The notes under the pieces: model-generated
The model's input: only the letters and a program-made list of their open reading frames with translations
The model's database searches: none
What the model was told of the DNA's origin: nothing
Made by a program: the position numbers and the translations under genes
Assembly: GCA_003557965.1 (NCBI GenBank)
Contig: PWND01000149.1
Coordinates: 1 to 21,079, forward strand
Reading direction: 5' to 3'
Length of the DNA: 21,079 nucleotides
DNA from: Bacteroidales bacterium
GTDB lineage: Bacteria; Bacteroidota; Bacteroidia; Bacteroidales; UBA7960
Shown here: positions 1 through 7,816 of the stretch, piece by piece
How the letters are laid out: the number at the start of each line of letters is the position of its first letter
How positions within the stretch are numbered: position 1 is the first letter of the stretch

Positions 1-569
1 ATATATTCGTCATTTGTAAAAACAAAGTTATGAAGAGAATCTGTAACATGTACACCATTTTTAAATAAGTGCCATGCATAATGGTCGCCTCTACCCTCCG
101 GCTCCTGCCCATATAGCAATACTCTGTATGACTCCATAAAAATATCCCACCTAAAGCCAATAGAATCAATAGTAGCATTTCGTCTGATTTCTGACTCAGC
201 CTCATAAATATCATTGCCATATTCTATTTCCAGAAAATATTGTTCACCTAAAAGGCCATATACTTTTTCTTTTGTTTGATATACTCCGTTGTCAATTTCT
301 TCAAAGTGAAAAATATCACCGTTTGATGATATAATTTTAATATTAGCACCACTAACCCTGGGTGTTTGTTCTTCAACGTAATACTCAGCAGTTTTTGTAA
401 GAAAAGCTTTATGGTGCAATGTGTCAGTAGTAAGTTTTATATCAACAACAAGCTTTTCATCCAATTCACCTTGCAGAATAACTTCTGCTTCTTCAATACA
501 TGATGTTATAAGTGTAGCAAAAATTGCAATTAATAAAAATTTTGTAATATATTTTTTGAATGTTTTCAT
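1..569 (-). CDS. DUF4249 family outer-membrane lipoprotein (3' end cut off by window edge)
   Basis: Reading from an ATG at 569-567, the frame stays open to the left edge of the window, giving 189 complete codons without a stop. The product starts MKTFKKYITK, followed by a hydrophobic segment and a lipobox ending ITSC at Cys24, so it should be a lipoprotein. The acidic residues just after the cysteine (CIEEAE) resemble the Bacteroidota surface-export signal. The rest looks like a DUF4249 protein: an early beta-rich domain with GANIKI, then phrases such as LGEQYFLEIEYGN and EGRGDHYAW. It lies directly downstream of a TonB-dependent receptor on the same strand, the usual arrangement for this family, so it is probably an accessory surface protein of that receptor. 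The substrate is unknown. The start codon lies inside copy A of the direct repeat at 564-624. Confidence 0.8.
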   Translation of the reverse strand, partial: MKTFKKYITKFLLIAIFATLITSCIEEAEVILQGELDEKLVVDIKLTTDTLHHKAFLTKTAEYYVEEQTPRVSGANIKIISSNGDIFHFEEIDNGVYQTKEKVYGLLGEQYFLEIEYGNDIYEAESEIRRNATIDSIGFRWDIFMESYRVLLYGQEPEGRGDHYAWHLFKNGVHVTDSLHNFVFTNDEY

Positions 570-624
570 CCGTGTAAATTAGTGTTATCAAATTGAGTAT
601 TAGTATTATGCGTATTCATGTATT
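564..624. repeat. Imperfect 61-bp direct repeat, copy A
   Basis: This stretch matches 701-761 at 54 of 61 positions with no gaps, at a period of 137 bp. It covers the 5' leader and ATG of the DUF4249 gene. Read on the minus strand, it holds a 17-codon mini-ORF (619-566, starting MNTHNTNTQ) whose TGA overlaps the DUF4249 ATG as ATGA. It may be a locally duplicated leader or a member of a dispersed intergenic repeat family. Confidence 0.85.
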
Positions 625-628
625 CAAT

Positions 629-706
629 TTAAAGTGCTTTTATCCTGATGGAACCCTCATGTTTACACATGCACTTTTGTATATTTTTAGTAGATGAGGG
701 TTTCAT
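629..706 (-). other. Possible structured RNA element / 25-codon ORF between receptor and DUF4249 gene
   Basis: Two perfect inverted repeats interleave here: 652-660 with 694-702 (9 bp, AACCCTCAT/ATGAGGGTT) and 631-637 with 671-677 (7 bp, AAAGTGC/GCACTTT). This is the topology of an H-type pseudoknot in the minus-strand transcript. A competing 5-bp hairpin with a GTAA loop (671-658) overlaps arms of both stems. The same bases also encode a 25-codon ORF (706-629) that starts in repeat copy B. Whether the segment acts as RNA, as a peptide, or not at all cannot be told from one copy. Confidence 0.35.
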
Positions 707-761
707 TTGTGCAAATTAGTGTTATCAAGTTGATTATTAGTACTATGCGTATTCATCTATT
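701..761. repeat. Imperfect 61-bp direct repeat, copy B
   Basis: This is the partner of 564-624, with seven substitutions and no indels. On the minus strand it encodes the same-length 17-codon mini-ORF (756-703, starting MNTHSTNNQ). Its TGA overlaps, again as ATGA, the ATG of a 25-codon ORF at 706-629 that ends GSIRIKAL. It begins about 12 bp after the stop codon of the TonB-dependent receptor. Confidence 0.85.
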
Positions 762-772
762 TACATCATTTA

Positions 773-3142
773 TTAAAAACTGAAATTATAGGTAACAGCC
801 GGAACTATACCAAATAAATAAACTTTGTATGGATCTTGCTTATATGGATTATCTTCATTTTGCCTAAAGAAGTAGGAATATGGGTTTTTGCGATTATACA
901 CGTTGAAAATTGAAAAATTCCACGAGCCTTCCCATCTTCTGTCGGAGTTAACATTTGTAAATAATGTAGCTGACAAATCCAGCCTGTGATAGTCAGGCAT
1001 CCTGGTGCTGTTTTTTTCGCCAAAAACGGGAACTACCTGCCCCATGTACTCATATCTGTGTATAGGTAAGGTAACGGGTTTGCCCGTATGATACACCCAA
1101 TTGGCACCCACACTAATTCTAGGAGATATCTTATAGTTTAAAGCTATTGAAATATCATGTGGCCTGTCATAATCAGATACATACCTGTTGCCATCATTAA
1201 TACCCGGAATTTCCCTGTATGACCTGGACAGGGTGTAGGATGCCCATCCTGAAATATTACCTGAAGTACGTTTTAATAAGAACTCTAAGCCATACGAATA
1301 TGCTTCTCCCGTTCTAACCTCACCCTCCATATACCTATTTAGTATAACTTCCGCTTGTTCTATAAAATCAATTTGATTGTTAACAGTTTTATAGTAAGCT
1401 TCAACCGAAAAATGAAGCGTATGATCAAAAAAATCACGAAAATATCCTGCTGCAACCTGGTTAGCAATTTGTGGCTTAATATTGGGGCTGCTTGGAAACC
1501 AAATATCCATCGGTGTTGTCATTTCAGTAAAAAGAGTTTGATGAAGATATTGTATCATTCTGTTATAGCTGGCTTTTACAGATTGGTTACTATTAATCAT
1601 GTAGCGAACTCCCAACCGTGGTTCAGGCCCATGATATGTGTTATAAAAGTCGCCGCTCCCGTAGGAAGTAGAGTCAGCCACTTCAAAACTTTCATCGTAT
1701 TTGTAAACAGTAGCCGGTCCGATATTTTGAAACACAGAGTATCTTAATCCGTATTCGATAAATAGTTTTTCGGTAATTTCATGTTCATTAAGTATATATG
1801 CTGCTGATTCCATGGCATTACTTGTAGGCATTTGTATTTTTTGTTCAGAATTTTCATTACCAATGCCCTCTACCAGCCCGGGATTAAACATATGATATGC
1901 CGCATGAACTCCATATTTTACAGTATTCCGGGTATTAGCAAACCAGGTAAAGTCTGCCTTAAGATTAAAAGCTTGAATATCGCTTGTCCAATCAAAATCA
2001 AAGAAATCAGAGTAAACTCCCATTAAATAGTCAAAGTTGCTATAAATCAATGAAAAGTTTGAAAAAATTCTGCTATTAAAAATATGATTCCATCGCAGTG
2101 TTGTAGTCGCATTTCCCCAACCAATTTTAAACTCGTCTCCTAAGCTTAATATATCTCGCCCGAAATAACCAGAAAAGAACAACCTGTTATTATTGTCTAT
2201 ACGATAATTTAACTTTGTATTAAGGTCGTAAAAATATAGTTTGTTCCCTCTAAGGTTTGTGTCTTGAGAGAGGTATAAAAACAAGTCAGCATAAGTTCTT
2301 CTGCCTGATAGTAAAAAGCTGCTAACATCTTCCTGAATCGGCCCCTCAACTGTAAGCCTGCTGGAAATACTTCCAATGCCACCTGAAGCTTTATATTCTT
2401 TATAGTTTCCATCTTTCATCCTAATATCAATAACAGAAGAAAGTCTGCCACCATAGTTTGCAGGAATTCCACCTTTATAAATCTGAACATCTTTTATGGC
2501 ATCCGCATTAAAAACACTAAAAAAGCCCATTAAGTGCGAAGCATTATACACATTAGCTTCATCCAGCAAAACCAGGTTTTGGTCAACGCTTCCTCCCCTA
2601 ACTGTCAGGCCGGTTGATCCTTCACCGGCAGAACTAACACCGGGCAACAGCGATAAAGTCTTGAGAACATCAACCTCTCCCATGAATGACGGTAATGCTC
2701 TGATTGCTTCAACGCTTAACACATTAGAGCTCATCCTTACATCTGATATATTTCTGTCAGAACGCTCAGCTTCAATAGTTACACCTGAAATATCCTGGCT
2801 TAATCGTTCAAGGCTTTTATGTAACTCCTTGTTTTCTGTCAAATTAATTTGAATCACTTCAGTATTGTATCCTACATAAGAAATTTTCACAGTATAAGAA
2901 CCTTCCGGAATACTAATGCTATAAAAGCCATAAACATTGGTTACTACTCCGGTAGATAATTCTTCTATCATAATAGTAGCCCCTATTAAACTTTCACCTG
3001 TTGACTTATCAGTAATGTAACCCTTTATTGAATAATTTGTAGAGTATTCTTCGGCTACTACATTTGAAAAAGCAAATAGAAAAACTACAGCAATAATAAT
3101 ATTTGTGAGTTTGCAGATTTTTTTAATTACAGAATATATCAT
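773..3142 (-). CDS. TonB-dependent outer-membrane receptor (CarboxypepD_reg + plug + barrel)
   Basis: This is an outer-membrane active transporter energised by TonB. I chose the ATG at 3142-3140, which gives 789 residues; a frame from 3196 adds 18 residues ahead of the natural signal peptide. Residues 1-30 form a Sec signal peptide (hydrophobic NIIIAVVFLFAF, then VVA before EEY). Residues of about 37-105 are a CarboxypepD_reg-like beta-sandwich (YSIKGYITDKSTGESLIGAT). About 148-245 is the plug (LKTLSLLPGVSSAGEGSTG, then GLTVRGGSVDQNLVLLDE and GGIPANYGGRLSSVIDIR). The remainder is the beta-barrel, ending in aromatic Phe (TYNFSF). The length is normal for the family. It is followed by a DUF4249 lipoprotein gene and has no SusD partner, so it is unlikely to be a classical SusC. 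The substrate cannot be inferred. I saw no clear TAnnTTTG promoter upstream. Confidence 0.92.
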   Translation of the reverse strand: MIYSVIKKICKLTNIIIAVVFLFAFSNVVAEEYSTNYSIKGYITDKSTGESLIGATIMIEELSTGVVTNVYGFYSISIPEGSYTVKISYVGYNTEVIQINLTENKELHKSLERLSQDISGVTIEAERSDRNISDVRMSSNVLSVEAIRALPSFMGEVDVLKTLSLLPGVSSAGEGSTGLTVRGGSVDQNLVLLDEANVYNASHLMGFFSVFNADAIKDVQIYKGGIPANYGGRLSSVIDIRMKDGNYKEYKASGGIGSISSRLTVEGPIQEDVSSFLLSGRRTYADLFLYLSQDTNLRGNKLYFYDLNTKLNYRIDNNNRLFFSGYFGRDILSLGDEFKIGWGNATTTLRWNHIFNSRIFSNFSLIYSNFDYLMGVYSDFFDFDWTSDIQAFNLKADFTWFANTRNTVKYGVHAAYHMFNPGLVEGIGNENSEQKIQMPTSNAMESAAYILNEHEITEKLFIEYGLRYSVFQNIGPATVYKYDESFEVADSTSYGSGDFYNTYHGPEPRLGVRYMINSNQSVKASYNRMIQYLHQTLFTEMTTPMDIWFPSSPNIKPQIANQVAAGYFRDFFDHTLHFSVEAYYKTVNNQIDFIEQAEVILNRYMEGEVRTGEAYSYGLEFLLKRTSGNISGWASYTLSRSYREIPGINDGNRYVSDYDRPHDISIALNYKISPRISVGANWVYHTGKPVTLPIHRYEYMGQVVPVFGEKNSTRMPDYHRLDLSATLFTNVNSDRRWEGSWNFSIFNVYNRKNPYSYFFRQNEDNPYKQDPYKVYLFGIVPAVTYNFSF

Positions 3143-3522
3143 TGGGGCATATATTAAAAAGCTTTGTAAAAATATTATCCTTTTGTCTAGTAACAAAAAA
3201 AGATTAACGATGTTTATGATTAATTATAAAAATACTTTCCTGCAACAGCTTAATTTTATTAAAGAAAATCTTTCGTTTCATCGCTGCTTTCCTTAGTGTT
3301 TTCCTTATAATACAGCCTTAAAAATATGTAGTTACAAAAAAAAAATCATTTTAATTTAAATAATAGGGTTTCACTGCGTTATTAATATTATTTTTTTTAT
3401 AATTTAGCAACTTGAAAAGCTCTTAATAATAATTTTAATAAATGATTTATTATTTATAGTTGCTGTATTGTTTAACAAGTAATTGCCTGAATACAAATCA
3501 AATAAACTAAAAAAATAAGCAC
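3143..3522. other. AT-rich divergent intergenic region without a recognisable gene
   Basis: This 380-bp stretch separates the minus-strand receptor gene from the plus-strand SiaB-like gene, so it should carry both promoters. It is dominated by A/T runs. I found no exact TAnnTTTG -7 box on either strand. The nearest plus-strand candidate is TATAGTTG at 3455-3462, one mismatch away. No tRNA, repeat or clear terminator was seen, and a short plus-strand ORF overlapping 3105-3296 looks spurious. Confidence 0.5.
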
Positions 3523-3882
3523 ATGAAACTTAATGTAGGATTTATTAAATCAGTTTTGAATGTTTATGACGAAATGTCTCAAAATGGAATCAGCATTGTT
3601 TATTTAGGTGAGTTTCATCATCAAATAACCAAGATGTTCACATCAATGGCGGAAGATGACCTTGACAGGAAAGATGAGGAGAAAGGTATTATCAGAAGAG
3701 TGTATTCTGTGATGGTTGAAACTCTTCAAAACATGGCACGTCATAGTGATGAATTAGCCGATAAGTTTAACATCGGTAAGGGTTTGTTTATGATTGGCAA
3801 AAAAGACACCTCTTATTATGTAATAACATCCAACAAAGTTTCCAATGCTAAAGTAAAAACATTAGAAGCTGCAATAAAATAG
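3523..3882 (+). CDS. SiaB/DUF6272 family protein kinase, N-terminal part (ends at premature TAG)
   Basis: The 119-residue product starts MKLNVGFIKSVLNVYDEMSQ and carries VMVETLQNMARHSDE at about residues 66-80. That is the N-box-like motif of SiaB-type (DUF6272) proteins, which have a histidine-kinase-like ATPase fold. In Pseudomonas, SiaB phosphorylates the small regulator SiaC. Family members are about 180-190 residues; this frame stops at codon 120 on a TAG (3880-3882), before the glycine-rich ATP-lid motif. The missing part follows in the same frame (3883-4095). As it stands, the product would lack part of its ATP site and is probably inactive, unless the TAG is read through or is a sequencing error. 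No siaC (DUF1987) or SpoIIE-type phosphatase gene is nearby; recG follows. Confidence 0.75.
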   Translation: MKLNVGFIKSVLNVYDEMSQNGISIVYLGEFHHQITKMFTSMAEDDLDRKDEEKGIIRRVYSVMVETLQNMARHSDELADKFNIGKGLFMIGKKDTSYYVITSNKVSNAKVKTLEAAIK

Positions 3883-4095
3883 GTTAATGCTGCTGACAGA
3901 GAAGGCCTGAAAAGCATGTATAAAAAGCAAATGACTGAAGGAACACTCAGTAGTAAAGGAGGAGCCGGCCTTGGACTAATCGAAATAGCAAAAAGAACTC
4001 GCAATAAGTTAGTATATGAGTTTTTGCCTCTTGATGAAAAAAGTCAATTTTTCATTTTAAAAGCAGAAATTCACGCCAGGAAGATAGAATGTTAA
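3883..4095 (+). pseudogene. In-frame C-terminal remainder of the SiaB/DUF6272 gene after the TAG
   Basis: Directly after the TAG at 3880-3882, the same frame stays open for 70 sense codons to TAA at 4093-4095. It encodes the expected end of a DUF6272 protein: an alpha-helical stretch (REGLKSMYKKQM), the glycine-rich motif KGGAGLGLIEIAKR and a closing beta pair (YEFLPLDE, FFILKAEI). With 3523-3882 it makes a 191-codon unit including the final stop, the normal family length. Re-initiation at the in-frame ATG 3916-3918 could make a 59-residue piece, but nothing supports that. The lesion is a single codon, so it is recent decay, a base-call error or programmed read-through. Confidence 0.75.
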
Positions 4096-4130
4096 TAACT
4101 TTTTAATGGCGATTTTGAAAATTCATTTTT

Positions 4131-6236
4131 ATGTCTTTCGACATATTTGAGACGCCCATTGAGTTTTTAAAAGGAGTTGGCCCTCAAAGAGCCGAGCTTT
4201 TAAAAAATGAAGCAGGCATATTTGTATTTAAAGATTTACTACACTTTTACCCATTCAGATATATTGACAGAAGTAAATTCTACAAAACCTCAGAGGTTGA
4301 CGAGAACTCTCAATACATTCAATTAAGGGGTACTATTTCAAACATTCAACTTCACGGACTAAAAAGAACCACCAGAATGACTGCCAGGTTTTCTGATTCA
4401 AGTGGTTCTATCGAACTGGTTTGGTTTAAAGGTTTTCGATGGTTAAAAAACTCTTTTAAGCCCGGAGTAGAATATATTGTATTTGGCAAACCCAACCGTT
4501 TTGGAAATAAAATAAACATTGCTCACCCCGAAGTTGAAGTTGTAAACCCGGAATCTATAAGCCAATTATCGTCAATGCAACCAGTTTACAGCTCAACTGA
4601 AAAGCTAAAATCTAAAGGGCTTGATAGCAAAGGCATAAATAAGCTTTTACAAAAATTACTGGAAAAAATCGGAAGCAGCATTCAGGAAACATTAAAAGAA
4701 GGCATTATTTCAGAGCTTAAGCTGATGAATAGAAAAGAAGCTTTAATTAATGTTCATTTTCCTGAAAACGAGGTTAAGTTAAACAAAGCTATTGCAAGGT
4801 TAAAGTTTGAAGAATTGTTTTTTCTTCAATTAAGCTTATTGAAGTCAAAGAATGAAAGACAAAAGAAACTAAAAGGCTTTATGTTTAAAAACCTGGGAAG
4901 TAATTTTCATGGGTTTTACAATAATTGTCTGCCATTTGAATTAACAAATGCTCAAAAAAGGGTATTAAAGGAAATACGTAGCGATACCCTGTCAGGAAAA
5001 CAAATGAACAGGCTGTTGCAGGGCGATGTTGGCAGTGGCAAAACTATTGTTGCATTGATGACAATACTAATGGCTTTAGACAATGGGTATCAGGCTTGCA
5101 TTATGGCTCCGACAGAAATCCTGGCACAACAACATTATATAAACATACAAAAGCTATTAAAAAAACTTGAAATAAATATCAGCCTGCTGACTGGTTCAAC
5201 CAAACAATCAGAAAGGAAGCCGATTTTTGACAGCCTCATTTCCGGACAACTTCAAATTTTAATAGGTACACATGCACTGATTGAAGAGCAGGTTAATTTT
5301 AAAAAATTAGGGCTGGTTGTAATTGATGAGCAGCACAGATTTGGCGTAGCTCAAAGAGCAAAGTTGTGGGAAAAAACTCAGCAACCACCACATGTTCTTG
5401 TAATGACAGCTACTCCAATACCCCGTACATTAGCTATGACGCTTTACGGCGACCTTGATGTTTCTGTAATAAATGAGCTTCCTCCCGGCAGAAAATCAAT
5501 TAAAACTATACACCGTACTGATTCTTCACGGCTGAGAGTGTTTTCCTTCATGAAGGAGCAAATAAATAAAGGAAGGCAAATATATGTTGTTTATCCCTTA
5601 ATTAAAGAGTCTGAAAAACTGGACCTAAAGTTTTTAGAAGATGGGTATGAGAGTATTGCCAGAGAGTTTCCATTACCTAATTATGTAGTTAGTATTGTTC
5701 ACGGGCAGATGAAGGCGGCCGACAAAGATTATGAAATGCAAAGATTTGCCAGGGGGGAGTCACATATTATGGTTGCAACAACGGTAATAGAAGTCGGAAT
5801 AGATGTATCAAATGCATCTGTTATGATTATAGAAAATGCTGAAAGATTTGGACTTTCGCAGCTTCATCAACTGCGGGGAAGAGTGGGAAGAGGTGCCGAC
5901 CAATCATATTGTATTTTGATTACCGGGAATAAGCTAAGCAATGATGCAAGAACAAGAATTAATGCTATGGTAAGCACAAATGATGGCTTTGAAATTGCAG
6001 AAACAGATCTTCAGTTAAGAGGCCCCGGTGATATCCAGGGCACTCAGCAAAGTGGCATAGTTGATTTGAAAATGGCAGATTTAGCTAAAGATGGAAAAAT
6101 TCTTAAATATGCCCGCAATATGGCCAGGCAAATTCTGCAAAAAGATCCGGATTTATCATTACCTGAAAACCGCACACTTCTCCATACGCACAACAAGCTA
6201 TTTAAAGAAAAGAGCAAATGGAGCAGGATCAGTTAA
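4131..6236 (+). CDS. recG: ATP-dependent DNA helicase RecG
   Basis: RecG is a superfamily 2 helicase that remodels stalled replication forks and branched recombination intermediates. The 701-residue length is typical. The N-terminus (FLKGVGPQRAELL) is followed by the wedge/OB-fold domain at about residues 60-150. The helicase core has motif I GDVGSGKT (298-305), the DEAH-like box DEQH (399-402, continuing RFG), motif III TATPIPRT (426-433) and motif VI QLRGRVGRG (580-588). The C-terminus includes the RecG-type ETDLQLRGPGDIQGTQQSG. The gene lies 35 bp after the SiaB-like locus on the same strand and may share its transcript. It converges on a tonB gene with only 10 bp between stop codons and no visible terminator. 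Confidence 0.97.
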   Translation: MSFDIFETPIEFLKGVGPQRAELLKNEAGIFVFKDLLHFYPFRYIDRSKFYKTSEVDENSQYIQLRGTISNIQLHGLKRTTRMTARFSDSSGSIELVWFKGFRWLKNSFKPGVEYIVFGKPNRFGNKINIAHPEVEVVNPESISQLSSMQPVYSSTEKLKSKGLDSKGINKLLQKLLEKIGSSIQETLKEGIISELKLMNRKEALINVHFPENEVKLNKAIARLKFEELFFLQLSLLKSKNERQKKLKGFMFKNLGSNFHGFYNNCLPFELTNAQKRVLKEIRSDTLSGKQMNRLLQGDVGSGKTIVALMTILMALDNGYQACIMAPTEILAQQHYINIQKLLKKLEINISLLTGSTKQSERKPIFDSLISGQLQILIGTHALIEEQVNFKKLGLVVIDEQHRFGVAQRAKLWEKTQQPPHVLVMTATPIPRTLAMTLYGDLDVSVINELPPGRKSIKTIHRTDSSRLRVFSFMKEQINKGRQIYVVYPLIKESEKLDLKFLEDGYESIAREFPLPNYVVSIVHGQMKAADKDYEMQRFARGESHIMVATTVIEVGIDVSNASVMIIENAERFGLSQLHQLRGRVGRGADQSYCILITGNKLSNDARTRINAMVSTNDGFEIAETDLQLRGPGDIQGTQQSGIVDLKMADLAKDGKILKYARNMARQILQKDPDLSLPENRTLLHTHNKLFKEKSKWSRIS

Positions 6237-6246
6237 TTTAAAGCAA

Positions 6247-6933
6247 TTATCGTCTTTTAATTTCAAACTTTACCGGCACTGTAAACAATACTCTAACAGG
6301 TTGATTTCCCTGCATTCCTGGGTTCCAAGCAGGCATGTTTCTAACAACTCTTATTGCTTCCTCGTCGCATCTGCCACCAATTCCCCTGGCCAGTTCAACA
6401 TTAGAAATTCTACCGTCTGGCTCAACAACGAAAGACACATAAACCGTTCCCTCTATTCCTGTTTCCAAAGCAATTCTTGGATACCTGATGTTATTTGAAA
6501 AATAATTCAATAAAGCTTCTCTTCCGCCCGGAAATTCAGGCATTACTTCAGCAAAATCAAAGATATATTTTTCATCAACTTCAGGTTCATTATAATTACT
6601 GATGTTGAGGGGGATAAAATCATCAACAAAAGTTCCGGGGTGGGCTTCAACATCAATATCAAAGTTATCATCAATATTCATATTATCATCGACAATATCA
6701 ATATCCTGCGACGCTACGGGCTCCGGTGGTTCAGGTGGCTCTTCACGATGCATAACAGGAATATCCTCTACTTCATAAAAAATGCTCAGAGTTTCAAGTT
6801 GATAGGCAGGCCTTTCATATAGTTTCCACTCAAATGCAAGTAAAACACCAAACAAGGTTACTATTAGCCCAGCTTGAAAAAACAGACTTTTTATTCTTTC
6901 GATATTCGCACTTCGATTCTTTTTGGGTTCCAT
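6247..6933 (-). CDS. Energy transducer TonB, paralogue 1
   Basis: This inner-membrane protein of 228 residues should pass energy from ExbB/ExbD to outer-membrane receptors. It has a short basic N-terminus, one membrane segment at about residues 18-35 (FFQAGLIVTLFGVLLAFEW), a Pro/Glu stretch (EEPPEPPEP) and an acidic low-complexity linker (about 77-100). The C-terminal TonB domain starts at MPEFPGG (131-137) and contains IRYPRIALETGIEGTVYVSF and the cysteine-bearing GRCDEEAIRVV. It is clearly homologous to the product of the next gene upstream (7093-7767), with the same architecture and the motifs EFPGG, NIRYP and MPAW. The two are therefore tandem paralogues. No exbB or exbD lies in the window. 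A terminator-like hairpin separates the two, suggesting its own promoter, but I could not identify one. Confidence 0.93.
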   Translation of the reverse strand: MEPKKNRSANIERIKSLFFQAGLIVTLFGVLLAFEWKLYERPAYQLETLSIFYEVEDIPVMHREEPPEPPEPVASQDIDIVDDNMNIDDNFDIDVEAHPGTFVDDFIPLNISNYNEPEVDEKYIFDFAEVMPEFPGGREALLNYFSNNIRYPRIALETGIEGTVYVSFVVEPDGRISNVELARGIGGRCDEEAIRVVRNMPAWNPGMQGNQPVRVLFTVPVKFEIKRR

Positions 6934-7030
6934 AGCTATAATTCTTTTAGGGTTAATAATTGTTAAATTTCTTTATAATAAAACGCAAAAAAGCTATGGA
7001 AAATTGCCTGATTACATTAGCAAAAGTGTT

Positions 7031-7067
7031 AAAAAAAAAGCCACCTGAAAATCAGGTAGCTTTTTTT
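7031..7067 (-). terminator. Rho-independent (bidirectional-looking) terminator after tonB paralogue 2
   Basis: AGCCACCTGA and TCAGGTAGCT form a hairpin around an AA loop with one internal mismatch. It is flanked by an A run on the left and a T run on the right of the plus strand. It lies about 25 bp beyond the stop codon of the 7093-7767 gene, as expected for the end of that minus-strand transcript. Confidence 0.75.
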
Positions 7068-7092
7068 ATGAATATTATAAGATAATTCTTGA

Positions 7093-7767
7093 TTAATTAA
7101 GCCTGAATGTAATAGGCATTCGGTATTGAACCCTCACCGGCCGGTCTCTTTGCCTTCCCGGCTGCCATGCAGGCATTGCCCTAACAACTCTAACAGCTTC
7201 CTCGTCGCAACCTCCACCTATGCCTCTTAATACTTCAACGTTAGAAACACTACCATCAATTTCCACAACAAAAGTAACGAATACTGTTCCCTGGATACCA
7301 GCTTCACGTGCAACTACAGGATATCTTATGTTATCCCTGAGATATCTCCTAAGGGCTTCCTCTCCGCCGGGAAATTCAGGTTGGTCTTCAACAATTTGAA
7401 AAATTACATCCTCATCTACTTCTTCCTCTTGTGTGGTAACTACTGGCACAAACTCTCTAACTTCTGTATCAACAAGTGCCTCAACATCCACAACAAAATC
7501 ATCATCAATTTCTACATCATCATCAACAATCATTATATCTGTAGATGGTTCCGGCTCGGGAGGAGGTGGTTCTTCAGGCCTTGTAATCGGAATTTCTTCT
7601 TCTTCAATAAAGTCCATATCTAATGTTCCCAAGTCATATTCAGGCCTTTCATAAGTTCTCCACTCAAAAGCTACAAGAACTGCAATTAAGGTAACAATTA
7701 TGCCAATCTGAAGGAACATACTCTTTTTCCTTTCAAGGTCGGCTTTTGGTGCTTTTTTTATCTCCAT
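7093..7767 (-). CDS. Energy transducer TonB, paralogue 2
   Basis: This 224-residue TonB-family protein has one N-terminal membrane segment (about 18-35, MFLQIGIIVTLIAVLVAFEW). A proline-rich spacer follows (RPEEPPPPEPEP, about 63-74), then a very acidic linker (about 79-120, with many Asp/Glu/Val). The C-terminal TonB domain starts at QPEFPGG (129-135) and includes IRYPVVAREAGIQGTVFVTF and the cysteine-bearing GGCDEEAVRVVRAMPAW. In Bacteroidota this domain type contacts the TonB box of outer-membrane receptors. It lies 68 bp downstream of the VanZ-like gene on the same strand. A TAAATTTG match (7824-7817) could be a -7 box, but it has no matching -33 element, so read-through from upstream is equally possible. 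Confidence 0.93.
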   Translation of the reverse strand: MEIKKAPKADLERKKSMFLQIGIIVTLIAVLVAFEWRTYERPEYDLGTLDMDFIEEEEIPITRPEEPPPPEPEPSTDIMIVDDDVEIDDDFVVDVEALVDTEVREFVPVVTTQEEEVDEDVIFQIVEDQPEFPGGEEALRRYLRDNIRYPVVAREAGIQGTVFVTFVVEIDGSVSNVEVLRGIGGGCDEEAVRVVRAMPAWQPGRQRDRPVRVQYRMPITFRLN

Positions 7768-7816
7768 ATCGTTTTTATTATTCGTTTATTAAACCTTATT
7801 CGATATTATAATCATA

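Noticed and set aside
1355..2852. Several plus-strand ORFs of 64-130 codons
   Set aside because: They are antisense to the receptor gene, whose frame has clear family motifs throughout; the antisense products resemble nothing known.
3143..3196. 18-residue extension of the TonB-dependent receptor
   Set aside because: The natural signal peptide begins at the ATG at 3142; the extension would put extra residues ahead of it.
3880..3882. TAG reassigned to an amino acid throughout this genome
   Set aside because: At least three confident genes here (sufE, sufC and the hybrid kinase) end in TAG at the expected family length, so TAG works as a stop.
7433..7654. Ser/Thr-rich plus-strand ORF
   Set aside because: It is the antisense shadow of the Asp/Glu/Val-rich linker of tonB paralogue 2; low complexity on the coding strand explains the open frame.
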